Positions 53,267 through 62,380 are shown, counted from the stretch's first letter. The stretch is 64,000 bases of DNA from an uncultured Mobilibacterium sp. (GCA_947254375.1 CAMYCF010000001.1:310001-374000); one strand, 5' to 3'. Numbers and translations: made by a program. The notes: a model not told the origin generated them from the letters alone.

Positions 53267-54883
53267 TTACCCCCTGTTGTCAATCGACGCACCGCCGCCG
53301 TCGATTGGTAAGGCCGCGCTTTCCGTCGATACACGGGAGCTTTCGATCCGCAGGTCTGCATGCGGGCGCTTCCCTATGCCGAGAAACGCCTTGGCATCCT
53401 TAAAGAAGCTCGCCACTATTATTATGATTATTATCCCGATCGGGAACGCCGCGATTATCGATACCGACTGGAGCGAGTACAGCGACTTTTTAGCGAAGAT
53501 CAGCGCTATCGGAAGAAGGATGTACATCGCAGCCCAGAACGTCCTGACCCTCTTGTCAGGCTCCTGATCGCCCTCGAGCTCTTTATATGAGTAGTAAGAG
53601 ATTACCATTGTCAGTGCGTCGAATGTCGTCGCGTAAAAAGCGATCATCGTTATCGCGAGTAAAAGCAGACCGAACTTCGCGAGTGGCAGAGTTTCGAATA
53701 TCCGAAGTATGGCGATAAAATAGTCGCCGCCGTTCGCGATGTATCCGGAAACGTCGAGCCCGTGCTTGAGCTGCTGAGCGAGCCCGTAGTTGCCGAGCAC
53801 GATAAAAGATGTGAACGTCCCGGCAAGTCCCCAGCCGTATCCGCCGAAAACGACATTTTTTATCGTCCTGCCCTTGCTTATTTTACCGATGAAGAAAGGC
53901 GTTGCGACGCACCAAACCATCCAGTAAGCCCAGTAGTAGATCGTCCAGTTCTGAGGGAATGAATTTTCCCTGAGCGGATCCATCCACGTCGCCATGCCGA
54001 TAAAGTTCTGCAGTAAGTTCCCGACGGATGAGAATCCCGTCTCGAGGATGTATCTCGTCTCGCCGCCGCCGATGAGGACGTACAGCAGGAGAACGAAGAA
54101 TATGTACGAGCAGTATGTCGCGAGGTTCGATATGCCCTTCATTCCGAACCACACCGTAAGCGTGTATACGAACGCGATGAGGATGAGGATGCCGATCGTG
54201 AGCGATACAGACGTCCTGATCCCGAACACCTTGCCGGACGCCGCGGCGAGGAGAGGTGTCGCCAATGAGAACGTCGTCGCCGTTCCCGCGAGGAGCGCGA
54301 AAATCGAAAGAAGGTCTATCACCTTTCCCCAGAATCCGTCGACCTTGTCGCCGAGGAGAGGACGGCACGCCTCCGAGAATTTCTGTTTTTTCCTGTCTCT
54401 GATGTGGAGCATGAATCCGAACGCCACGGCGAGGACGATGTAGATGCTCCAGGCGATCGGTCCCCAGTGGAAAAGCGGGTATGTAGGAGCCCACTGCTGT
54501 ATGCCCCTTCCCGATATCGTCGGCTCATTCGCGTAAAGCGCCCATTCGCAGAGCGAATAGAAAAGTATGTCCGCCGCCATCGTCGAAGTGAAGATCATCG
54601 CTCCCCACCTGAACGAGGAATATTCCGGCTCGTCGATATCTCCGAGCTTTATTTCGCCGTATTTGGACAGCCCCATATAGAGCGACACGATGAGCGTGCC
54701 GACTCCCATCATGGCGTAGTAGAGACCGCACTGATCGCCGAAGAACTGCCTTACAGTGTCGAGGAAAAGTGTCGACTCCTCCGGCGCCTTCATGAACAGT
54801 GCGCACAGGAGCAATATCCCGACGAGCGGCGCTATCGTGGCGATCCAATCTATTTTCTTTCTGAAAGTTCTGAACTTCTCCAT
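53267..54883 (-). CDS. BCCT family transporter, probable choline carrier
   Basis: A 538-residue, twelve-helix carrier of the betaine/carnitine/choline family. It has the conserved tryptophan-rich region (NWTIYYWAYWMVWCVATPFFIGKISKGRT, in parts) and the long N-terminal helices. The third-helix glycine motif that forms the cation site in BetP (GMGIGL) is not visible; the equivalent segment reads TSTMAADILFY. It is the last gene of the operon with the LicA/LicC proteins, ten bases after the LicC gene, so choline is the likely cargo. It would replace the LicB permease of Haemophilus and pneumococcus. Confidence 0.87.
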   Translation of the reverse strand: MEKFRTFRKKIDWIATIAPLVGILLLCALFMKAPEESTLFLDTVRQFFGDQCGLYYAMMGVGTLIVSLYMGLSKYGEIKLGDIDEPEYSSFRWGAMIFTSTMAADILFYSLCEWALYANEPTISGRGIQQWAPTYPLFHWGPIAWSIYIVLAVAFGFMLHIRDRKKQKFSEACRPLLGDKVDGFWGKVIDLLSIFALLAGTATTFSLATPLLAAASGKVFGIRTSVSLTIGILILIAFVYTLTVWFGMKGISNLATYCSYIFFVLLLYVLIGGGETRYILETGFSSVGNLLQNFIGMATWMDPLRENSFPQNWTIYYWAYWMVWCVATPFFIGKISKGRTIKNVVFGGYGWGLAGTFTSFIVLGNYGLAQQLKHGLDVSGYIANGGDYFIAILRIFETLPLAKFGLLLLAITMIAFYATTFDALTMVISYYSYKELEGDQEPDKRVRTFWAAMYILLPIALIFAKKSLYSLQSVSIIAAFPIGIIIIIIVASFFKDAKAFLGIGKRPHADLRIESSRVSTESAALPIDGGGASIDNRG

Positions 54884-54893
54884 GATCTTCTCC

Positions 54894-55607
54894 TTAAATG
54901 TATTTCATGTATCGGCTGTCCGTTTCGGCCAGTTCCCTGAGATCGTCGATTTCTTTTATGTCCCCGTACTTCATCGGAAAGACCGTCAGTTCAAAGTCAT
55001 TCGGGTGAAGGATGAGCGCGACGTCGTCCCAGTAGACCTGCCTGTTCTTCTTTTCGTCGAACTCGAAAGCGAGGAGTTTTCTGAGCTTTGCGCCATCGTC
55101 CGGAGACCACCTCGACACGCTGAAAAGCTGCCAGCCCGCATCTCCGCCCGTCCTGCTGCACTTTTTTACCGTGCCGTCCGAGTCCGTTTCGAGCACCCAT
55201 TCGTCGGTAAAAGTTTTTACCGGAGTGCAGTTGTATCCCGAGCGCCCGTAAGATCTGCCGAGGACCGCATCGTTGTATACGATCTGATCGCCGTCCATGA
55301 TGAGCGCGTTTTCGAGGTGTTCCCTCGCCACGTAGAGCGACGAAATGTTGTTGCACGTGTCGTAAAAAGGGTTCTCTATGATCGTGATTCCGTCGTATTT
55401 CTCCGTGAGGTATCCGAACTTCTCCTTCAGGTGGCCGACGACGACGTATATCTCGTCTATGCCGTTTTTGTGGAGGGCATCGATGCACGTCTCTATCATC
55501 GGCTTTCCGTTCACTTCCACCAGCGGCTTCGGTGTCGTCAGCGTAACGGGTCTCATCCTCTTCCCTTCGCCGGCCGCCATGATTATCGCTTTGTTTACTT
55601 CAAACAT
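54894..55607 (-). CDS. LicC-like CTP:phosphocholine cytidylyltransferase
   Basis: Converts phosphocholine and CTP to CDP-choline for surface decoration. The 237-residue Rossmann NTP transferase has IMAAGEGKRMRPVTLTTPKPLVEVNGKPM as the NTP loop (in two parts), the metal aspartate in MDGDQIVYND, and a WDDVAL segment near the end as in LicC. It lies three bases after the fusion gene, which contains a second cytidylyltransferase domain. Whether the two use different alcohol phosphates is open. Confidence 0.88.
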   Translation of the reverse strand: MFEVNKAIIMAAGEGKRMRPVTLTTPKPLVEVNGKPMIETCIDALHKNGIDEIYVVVGHLKEKFGYLTEKYDGITIIENPFYDTCNNISSLYVAREHLENALIMDGDQIVYNDAVLGRSYGRSGYNCTPVKTFTDEWVLETDSDGTVKKCSRTGGDAGWQLFSVSRWSPDDGAKLRKLLAFEFDEKKNRQVYWDDVALILHPNDFELTVFPMKYGDIKEIDDLRELAETDSRYMKYI

Positions 55608-55610
55608 CTT

Positions 55611-57377
55611 CTAAAATTTCTCCGTTTCCGAGGTCGCGATCCTGTAGAATTCCTTCGCATACCTGTACTGCTTCAGCGAGTACTCACCGAATTCCACGCC
55701 GAGCGCCTCCTTGTATTCGCACCAGTTGCTCCATAGGAGTCCGCACACGGCTATGTAGCAGTATATCTTCACCCTTATCTCCGGGCGGCATCCGCCTTCG
55801 AAATATATGTCGATCAGCCTGTCGATCCCGTCGCGATCGTACATGGCGTAGATGCAGAACATCGCGACGTCTATGTCCGGGTCGTGCATTCCCGCGTACT
55901 CCCAGTCGATCAGCTTCACCTGCTTTTCGCCGCTCTCGTCCTCGTAGATCAGGAAGTTGTCCTGGTTCGGGTCGATGTGGCTCAGGACCGACCTCTCCGT
56001 GTATTTCTCGATGTACGGTCTCAGCGACAGCACGTTTTCTTTCGTCTTTTTGTAGTCGGGGTAGACGGACGGTCTGCCGTTCCAAAGGTCCTCGTAAAAA
56101 TCGAGCAACCTGAATTCGTCGAATTCATGCCCGACCTCGAGCCCCTGCCCGTGAAAATCCCTGAGGCGCTTCATGCAGATCCTTAGGTCCTCTTCGTCGC
56201 CAGGGTCGCAGCAGCGGCTGTTTTCGATGAATCTCGTGATCTTATAGCCGTTTTCCGCGTTCAGGTAAAATATCTCGTCGCAGATGCCCTTCCCTTTTAT
56301 CGCCTCGTAGTTCTCCGTCTCCTCTTTTCTGTCGACGAGCACGCCGCTCCCTTCGCCCGGGATGCGCATTATGTATTTCTGCCCACCGACCGAGAACAGG
56401 AACGATCGGTTCGTCATGCCCTTCTTTAGTATCGTTATGTCTTTTATTTCCGCGCCGTCCACGCCGAACGTCTCCGAGATGATGTCGATCGCGTACGTCT
56501 TGAGGTTCTCCGACTCTCCGTCTATGTCGCGGAGCTGCTCATACGTGTTGATCTCGACTATGTCCTTTGCGGATACGACCCTCGCCGGTATCGCGAACTT
56601 CCCCTTTTCGTTCAGAAGAGCGGTCTCCCAGAAGGAGTGCGCGAAGATGTCGTCCTTCGCCATCTCTTTGATCCGCTTCGACAGCGCTTCTCCGTCCTTC
56701 CTGTCGAGATACGCTATCTCGGCCATCGACGCGTTCTTTTCGTCCCCGTGCAGTATCATCTCCTGCTTTCTGTTGACGAAGACGTTGTTTTCGTCGCGCA
56801 GTGAATCGGTCACCATATACCACGAATGCGATTCTGTACTCTCAAAAAGATTCTTTTCGAGGCGTACGTCGCACGGGATTATATAAGTATTTGAAAGCGG
56901 CTTTTTGATCCTCGAAAGCGAAGTTAGGTTGTTCTTCTCCTTGTATTCCCTGTTCACTATCAGGTTCACACCGTATCCGTCGATCAGGTATTCGAACTGC
57001 TCTTTCATAAAACCGACGACGATGTCGATGTCCGTGACCCCGCACTCGTGAAGCTGTTTTATGATCCTCTCGATGAGCACCTCGCCCTTTATCTTCAGCA
57101 GAGCTTTCGGATATTCCGTGTTGATCGGTACCATCCTCATGCCGAAGCCGGCAGCCATTATGACGGCCCTTTTAGGGGAGTTCTCCTCTATAAAAGTTTT
57201 TCCCGCCGCCGTCAGATCGTTGTTTTCGTCCGTAAGTCCGCAGTCCGCCAGCACTTTGAGCGACTTGTTCACGGCGCCCAAAGAATAGCCCGTCGCCTTC
57301 GAGACGGCCCTTTGATTCACATATCTTTCCCTAAAAAGTGCTAAAAGTACGTCCTTGTCCTGTATCTTCAGTTCCAT
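55611..57377 (-). CDS. Winged helix - LicC-like - LicA-like choline kinase fusion
   Basis: A 588-residue, three-part protein. Residues 1-66 form a winged helix (QRAVSKATGYSLGAVNKSLKV as the recognition part, in two stretches). Residues about 69-290 are a nucleotidyltransferase with AAGFGMRM at 75-82 and K91. Residues about 300-588 are a choline-kinase-like phosphotransferase with the Brenner motif H467-x-D469-x4-N474 and I490-D491-W492. It would phosphorylate choline and activate it to CDP-choline. LicC-LicA fusions are known in Treponema; the winged helix may bind DNA and sense choline or only be structural. First gene of a three-gene operon. Confidence 0.9.
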   Translation of the reverse strand: MELKIQDKDVLLALFRERYVNQRAVSKATGYSLGAVNKSLKVLADCGLTDENNDLTAAGKTFIEENSPKRAVIMAAGFGMRMVPINTEYPKALLKIKGEVLIERIIKQLHECGVTDIDIVVGFMKEQFEYLIDGYGVNLIVNREYKEKNNLTSLSRIKKPLSNTYIIPCDVRLEKNLFESTESHSWYMVTDSLRDENNVFVNRKQEMILHGDEKNASMAEIAYLDRKDGEALSKRIKEMAKDDIFAHSFWETALLNEKGKFAIPARVVSAKDIVEINTYEQLRDIDGESENLKTYAIDIISETFGVDGAEIKDITILKKGMTNRSFLFSVGGQKYIMRIPGEGSGVLVDRKEETENYEAIKGKGICDEIFYLNAENGYKITRFIENSRCCDPGDEEDLRICMKRLRDFHGQGLEVGHEFDEFRLLDFYEDLWNGRPSVYPDYKKTKENVLSLRPYIEKYTERSVLSHIDPNQDNFLIYEDESGEKQVKLIDWEYAGMHDPDIDVAMFCIYAMYDRDGIDRLIDIYFEGGCRPEIRVKIYCYIAVCGLLWSNWCEYKEALGVEFGEYSLKQYRYAKEFYRIATSETEKF

Positions 57378-57442
57378 CTGTCGCTCCGTTTTCGCCCGTG
57401 TCTGTCGTCATTTTCCATAATGCGGCGGTCTTAGGCACCGTA

Positions 57443-57476
57443 GTTCACATAATTATAAAAAACGTTTTTCATGAAC
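57443..57476 (-). promoter_or_regulatory. Possible promoter and operator of the choline operon
   Basis: A perfect TATAAT on the minus strand (57452-57457) is flanked by GTTCA (57443-57447) and TGAAC (57472-57476), an inverted pair. No -35 fits. The leader to the fusion gene is about 65 bases. Confidence 0.35.
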
Positions 57477-57529
57477 ACGCATATATTAGCATATCACGAA
57501 CTGCTTTGCAACAGCTTTTTCATGCCCGT

Positions 57530-57560
57530 AAAAAAATTCCCGAGGCATCTCCCTCGGGGA
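57530..57560 (-). terminator. Terminator of the choline-binding hydrolase operon
   Basis: Minus strand TCCCCGAGG and CCTCGGGA flank a six-base loop, followed by ATTTTTTT. Confidence 0.88.
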
Positions 57561-57588
57561 TTGTTTTCCAAAAATCACTTTCAGCCCT

Positions 57589-58500
57589 TTAGCCTATCCA
57601 AGCACCGCTTCCGTTAAAGTGATACAACGTCGAGCCTACTGTATAATCGCCGACCACCATGTTGTGTTCACTTGTCAAATAATACCAGATACCTCCGTCT
57701 TTCAACCATCCGCTAACGAGCTTTCCGTCGGATCCGGAATAGTACCAATTTCTACCGTCGTATTCCCATCCGGTCGTCATAGCGCCCGAACCGTTGAAGC
57801 AGTATTCGCTGCCGTCACAGGTCGCCAGTCCGATTGCCATTGTGTAATCGTCCTGCAGATAGTACCAAGCGCCTCGGTAATATTTCCATCCCTTTTCAAG
57901 ATCGCCTGACGCATTCCTGTAGTACCACTTGCCGTTTTCATATGTCCAACCGATGGATAGGTGACCATCACTCGCAAAATGATATGTTTTTCCGTTTATG
58001 TTTACATCACCCGTCGCCATGCTGTAGTCGTCATTAAAGTAATATAATACTCCGCCTACCGTTTTGAAGCCTTTCTCGAGGGCGCCGTCCGTACCACCGT
58101 AATATTTTGTACCGGTCACGTAGTCCGTGCAGATGCCGCGTGCCATTTCGCCGGTCTTCGCAAGGCAGTAGTATTTATCGCCGACTTTTTGCTTATCGGT
58201 GAGCATTTTGCAGTCATCGTCGAAGAGGAACCAGTTGGAATTTACCTTCTTCCAATCTCCTTTGAAGAGGGCTCCGTTCGATTCCGCATAGTACCAGATG
58301 TCTTTTACTTCGTCGTGGCACCATCCGACCTGCATGGCACCGTTATAGTCGAAGAAGTAGCTCAATCCGGATGACATCTTTATGACCTTTCCCAGGGCCA
58401 TGGAGCCGTCGTCCTGCAGGTAATACCACGCATTTTGGTACCATACCCAGCCGGTCTTCTTCTTGCCGTCAATCTCGTAGTACCATTTATTGTTTTCGTA
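57589..58500 (-). repeat. About 15 choline-binding repeats in the amidase
   Basis: Units of about 20 residues start near WKYENNKWYYEIDG and end with FNGSGAWIG at the stop. Several are degenerate, with WYY replaced by KYY, YHF or EYC, which may lower choline affinity in the middle of the array. Confidence 0.85.
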
Positions 58501-59145
58501 TTTCCAAGTCCCCCGAGGTACGACCATTATCGTTTTTGCGAGAGCCTCGATGCGACTGAGATCCCATTTACCCGGGCAGGACGTCGCAACCACATCTCTG
58601 TGACCGATCAAAGGAATATACCCCAAGCGCAACCAGATACCGGCGACCAAAGCAGCGACCGTCCTGTAATCGGCGTCAGTAGCTTCCGGTCTGCACTCTA
58701 TACCGATCGATTCCTTGTTTACGATTTTATTGCCGGCGTGCCAGGCAGTATCCGCTTCGGGGACGATATACGCTACCCTTCCGGCTTCGGCGACATAGTG
58801 TGCCGACACAGCCGCGTCATCGTCCCAATAATCTTTATTGCTACATAAATAATTTCTTACATTGTCAAATTTCTGCCCTTCGTTGCCCCAATGGTGGATA
58901 ACTATTTCCTTTACAGTATGGCCTTCCCTTCCGTAATAATAATGTCTGGATGTATAGGTGGAGTCCAAGGTGTAGAGGAAATTTCCCATCTTGTCATAAA
59001 TGTTTTCGACTTTGCCGTTCTTCGGAGCAAAGTCCTGCGTCGCGGCGGCAACCGCGTTCATTCCTACGACATTGAAAAGCATCATGATCGATACGAGTAT
59101 CGACGCGATTTTTTTACCGTTAAACTCCTTCCGATGTTTGATCAT
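57589..59145 (-). CDS. Choline-binding N-acetylmuramoyl-L-alanine amidase
   Basis: A secreted wall hydrolase of 518 residues. A signal peptide (about 1-35, cleavage near AVAAA) is followed by an Amidase_2/PGRP-type zinc domain (about 70-200). Its metal ligands are H84 or H85 in IVIHHWG, H182 in GHRDVV, and C190 in SCPG. About fifteen choline-binding repeats (GWxxxxGxWYYxxxxGxMxxG) fill the rest. Choline-binding repeats dock on phosphocholine of teichoic acids, as in pneumococcal LytA. The frame is open further upstream, but GGAGGA lies four bases before ATG 59145. It is second in a two-gene operon. Confidence 0.94.
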   Translation of the reverse strand: MIKHRKEFNGKKIASILVSIMMLFNVVGMNAVAAATQDFAPKNGKVENIYDKMGNFLYTLDSTYTSRHYYYGREGHTVKEIVIHHWGNEGQKFDNVRNYLCSNKDYWDDDAAVSAHYVAEAGRVAYIVPEADTAWHAGNKIVNKESIGIECRPEATDADYRTVAALVAGIWLRLGYIPLIGHRDVVATSCPGKWDLSRIEALAKTIMVVPRGTWKYENNKWYYEIDGKKKTGWVWYQNAWYYLQDDGSMALGKVIKMSSGLSYFFDYNGAMQVGWCHDEVKDIWYYAESNGALFKGDWKKVNSNWFLFDDDCKMLTDKQKVGDKYYCLAKTGEMARGICTDYVTGTKYYGGTDGALEKGFKTVGGVLYYFNDDYSMATGDVNINGKTYHFASDGHLSIGWTYENGKWYYRNASGDLEKGWKYYRGAWYYLQDDYTMAIGLATCDGSEYCFNGSGAMTTGWEYDGRNWYYSGSDGKLVSGWLKDGGIWYYLTSEHNMVVGDYTVGSTLYHFNGSGAWIG

Positions 59146-59176
59146 AGATTCCTCCGTAATGAAAATATTTTTTATT

Positions 59177-60130
59177 TTAGCCGACCCATGCTCCGCTTGA
59201 GTCGAAATGATACCAAGTCCCGGCAATTGTGACCCATCCTGTCACCATTTTGCAGTTCGAACCGAAGTAATACCATGTACCGCCGATTTTTTCCCAACCG
59301 GTCACGCACGCACCGTTGCTTCCGCCGTAATACCATCCGTCGGCATCTATCCACCCCGTCTCCATTGCGCCGGATGTCGACATGTAAAACCAAGCCTTAT
59401 AGTAGCTGTCGTATACCCATCCCGTCTCTATAGCGCCTGAAATTGCTGCATGGTACCAAGATCTGTAGTAACTGTCATATATCCAGCCGGTCTTCATCTC
59501 GCCTGAAGAGTCGAAATAGTACCACTTACCGTCGAGTTTATTCCATCCGGTCACGAGGGCGCCGTCTGAGCCTGCATAATACCACTTCCACTTGCTGTAT
59601 ATCCAGCCGATCTTCATGTTATAATTCCGGTCTAAATAGTACGATTTACCGTTGTCCTCGATCCATCCTTTGATAAGTTTCCCATTCGCCCCCGCATATT
59701 GCCATGCGCTGTATGCATTGTTATATTTCCAGCCTTTTTCAAGTGCACCGCTTGAATTAAAGTTGTACGTAAAGCCTTCCACTTTGATATACCCTGTGCA
59801 CATTTCATTGTGATGGTCAAAATAAAACCAGTGTAATCCATCGGCATACCAACCTATCGCCAGGCTGCCTTCTTTTCTGTTGGACGGATCTACCGCAGCC
59901 TCTGCCGCAGTATATGCATAATACCACTTCCCCGTGCTCGGCAACTGATACCAACCGATCACCATATTGCCGTTAGCGTCAAAGGCGTATTTCTTCCCAT
60001 CGATCATGAATATGCCGCCTGATGCGTAATTCCCGTCGCTCTTTCTATATCTCCAGTGTCCGGAAGATCCGTCCCAGCCGCCATGTACGATCGAATAGTG
60101 AGGTGTCCAGCCCGATTCAGGCGAATGGAA
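59177..60130 (-). repeat. About 14 choline-binding repeats in the glucosaminidase
   Basis: Repeats of 19-22 residues with the GW...WYY...G pattern. Two neighbouring units (WIYDSYYRSWYH and WVYDSYYKAWFY) are nearly identical, pointing to a fairly recent duplication. Confidence 0.85.
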
Positions 60131-61459
60131 AAACACCGGAATGGAGAATACGAGCGAACCGGCTCCGCCGTAAGAGTCACTCATACTGCTTCCCTCCTGT
60201 GCAGCACCTGAAACGTTGGTCATATACTGGTGCGTCGCGACCGACGAAAGCCCGTTCATTACGTTGAATTTTTTGAGATACGGCGTGTACTGTCCGTTAT
60301 TTACATATCCGGCGCCGAAATATTTGGCTCCGTCTATTATTGATTGCGCCCGGGTGTTCCACCCGTGTTTGTAAGCGTAATCCACACCGTTGTAGACCGC
60401 GTCGTGCCCGTCGTGAGGATAAGCGCCTATGTTGAAAAAGTTATAATATCCTTCATATCCGCTTATCGTACCGGAGATGCAACCTCCGTGTCCGTCGCTT
60501 CCCTGCTCGTTGATGATCATCGATGCGAGCATGTACGGATTGACGCCCGACTGTTTAGCGGCCTCCATGATCAGATCCGCATACGACGCATATGAGGATT
60601 CAGGAAACGCCCCCGCTAAAAACGTTCCGTTTATCACTTCATTAAGCCCGTAACTGTTTTCTATGCTCGGGTCATGCTTCAAAGAAATGAACTGAAATAT
60701 TCCCACCGCGTCCAGGAAATTCTCCGGGTTGAGATAATGCTCTATTATATCCCTTGAAGCCGCCACATACGGTCCGTCATAACTTTTATAAACACCCGAT
60801 CCCTCGCTGTAGTCCATGCTGTCATCGGATTTCAGTTCTCTCGCATAGCTACCGTGAATGGTATTTATGTTTGTCACTTTCGTACCGTTCTGATAACCGG
60901 CTTCCTTTTCGAGGACGGCAGACCACTCGAGGCCCGTTTTATCGGCCACAAAGTGCCAGTTCGGATGCGCCGCATGGAGCGCCCTGAGGGAATCCTTGTA
61001 GCTTTCCGGGAATCCCTGCTTTTCCATTTCCGCTTCAAAATCGTCTTCCGTCGACTTCGCAGCCCTCACAGTTATAAAACTCAGATTATCTCCGGGTATA
61101 TACCCCTTGGTATCCTTGAATTCTATCTCGTACCATTTGGGATCGCTTTCGTTCGTTTTACCCGTTACGGTGATTTTATCTTTGCCGTTTACGGTGCCTA
61201 TGGTCTCGCTTTCGGCATCCGGTGCTTTCTTCACATCGACATCCTTATCAGATGCGACGATGGCGGCGCTCGGTTCGATTTCTTTTATGTTCCCGACCGA
61301 GGCGTTCCCGGCGGCATCCGCCGTTGTTCCGTCAGCTGTTACCGCTCCGCTTTCGGCATATGAGCAGAACGGAAACAGTAAGGTCATCACGGTCATGAGT
61401 ACGATCGTCATGAACGCGGTTTTTCTGTTCGTGTTCTGATTTCTGTCTGCTTTAAACAT
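59177..61459 (-). CDS. Choline-binding endo-beta-N-acetylglucosaminidase with SH3 domain
   Basis: A secreted 760-residue wall hydrolase. It has a signal peptide (about 1-35, SYA cleavage), a low-complexity spacer, and an SH3b domain (about 70-124, APDAESETIG and KGYIPGDNL). Then comes a glucosaminidase-type catalytic region (about 130-440) with LRALHAAHPNWHF, the acidic residue in MIINEQGSDGHGG, FFNIGAYPHDG, and KYFGAGYVN. About fourteen choline-binding repeats follow (about 445-760), ending FDSSGAWVG. It is first in an operon with the amidase and has its own promoter. By role it resembles pneumococcal LytB, which separates daughter cells. Confidence 0.93.
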   Translation of the reverse strand: MFKADRNQNTNRKTAFMTIVLMTVMTLLFPFCSYAESGAVTADGTTADAAGNASVGNIKEIEPSAAIVASDKDVDVKKAPDAESETIGTVNGKDKITVTGKTNESDPKWYEIEFKDTKGYIPGDNLSFITVRAAKSTEDDFEAEMEKQGFPESYKDSLRALHAAHPNWHFVADKTGLEWSAVLEKEAGYQNGTKVTNINTIHGSYARELKSDDSMDYSEGSGVYKSYDGPYVAASRDIIEHYLNPENFLDAVGIFQFISLKHDPSIENSYGLNEVINGTFLAGAFPESSYASYADLIMEAAKQSGVNPYMLASMIINEQGSDGHGGCISGTISGYEGYYNFFNIGAYPHDGHDAVYNGVDYAYKHGWNTRAQSIIDGAKYFGAGYVNNGQYTPYLKKFNVMNGLSSVATHQYMTNVSGAAQEGSSMSDSYGGAGSLVFSIPVFFHSPESGWTPHYSIVHGGWDGSSGHWRYRKSDGNYASGGIFMIDGKKYAFDANGNMVIGWYQLPSTGKWYYAYTAAEAAVDPSNRKEGSLAIGWYADGLHWFYFDHHNEMCTGYIKVEGFTYNFNSSGALEKGWKYNNAYSAWQYAGANGKLIKGWIEDNGKSYYLDRNYNMKIGWIYSKWKWYYAGSDGALVTGWNKLDGKWYYFDSSGEMKTGWIYDSYYRSWYHAAISGAIETGWVYDSYYKAWFYMSTSGAMETGWIDADGWYYGGSNGACVTGWEKIGGTWYYFGSNCKMVTGWVTIAGTWYHFDSSGAWVG

Positions 61460-61520
61460 GTTGTCTCCTTTGCTTATTCTGTGGCGTCAACTTGTATACT
61501 ACCGCATTCTATTTCAGCTA

Positions 61521-61549
61521 ATAATAACACCATATTTTTTTAAATTCAA
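61521..61549 (-). promoter_or_regulatory. Promoter of the choline-binding hydrolase operon
   Basis: Minus strand TTGAAT (61544-61549), 17-base spacer, TATTAT (61521-61526), about 62 bases before the first ATG. Confidence 0.6.
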
Positions 61550-61706
61550 CAAAATCAACGGATTCTTCACATACAAGGCATTTTTTAAGAGGTATTTCGC
61601 CCTTTTCGGCAGTTCCAATAAAAAACAATAGATTTTTTCCGATTTGATATCGTGATATAATTCAGCAAAGCAAAGTATCTTTTTTATAAAAATACGGGAG
61701 GCAGAT

Positions 61707-62285
61707 ATGAGCGACCGCAATATACCGGCTGAATTCCCGGCCGATGTGACGATGCGCACCCGCAGCGGAGATGAACGTGTATTCACGATAAGAAGGTGCC
61801 GCGAAGATGATATCGACGAGATAATGAATCTGCAGGAAGAGATCTACAGCCGCATAGACAACAAGGAAACGTATATAAAAACGTCGAAAGAGGACTTTCT
61901 CGAGTCCTTCGAGCTCGACCATTGTTTCTGCGCGGTCTGCGGCGACAGGATCTCGGCCGTGACCGTCCTCGTTTCGGGAAGGCTTTCGCCGGAGAGGAAC
62001 TACGGATATTACCTCGGCTACGGTGAAGACAGGTTGGGAAAGTGCTTTTCCTTCGATCTGACCATGGTGCACCCGGATCACCGCGGCTACGGGCTCCAGG
62101 CTTTTTTCTGCGACCTCAGGAGCGATGTTTCGGAGATGAACGGTTCGAAAGAGGCACTTACAACGATATCTCCGAGGAACAGCCACAGTCTCAGGAACCT
62201 CATGGATAACGGGTTCGAGGTCGTCGAGACGCGCACGCTCTATTCCGGGGTCGAGCGCCACATACTGCGTAAATCGTTCGAATAG
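61707..62285 (+). CDS. GNAT family acetyltransferase
   Basis: A 192-residue protein with GNAT features: N-terminal strand IRRCREDDIDEIMNLQEEIY, the central LTMVHPDHRGYGLQ strand and CoA loop, and SPRNSHSLRNLMDNGFEV near the end. The GGGAGG site precedes the ATG. A TATAAT lies about 55 bases upstream without a good -35. Substrate unknown. It stands alone on the plus strand, divergent from the choline-binding hydrolase operon. Confidence 0.85.
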   Translation: MSDRNIPAEFPADVTMRTRSGDERVFTIRRCREDDIDEIMNLQEEIYSRIDNKETYIKTSKEDFLESFELDHCFCAVCGDRISAVTVLVSGRLSPERNYGYYLGYGEDRLGKCFSFDLTMVHPDHRGYGLQAFFCDLRSDVSEMNGSKEALTTISPRNSHSLRNLMDNGFEVVETRTLYSGVERHILRKSFE

Positions 62286-62380
62286 ACGGATCTTTTATCG
62301 GCGATCCGCTCTGCGCGGTAAAAACCGCCGCCTAAATCGCGGTAAAGCGCGATAAAAGCGGCGCGCCGAAACATGACACG

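Noticed and set aside
57589..60130. Regular spaced repeats that might be a CRISPR array
   Set aside because: The units encode choline-binding repeats, vary in DNA sequence and have no unique spacers. The same applies to 19819-19950.
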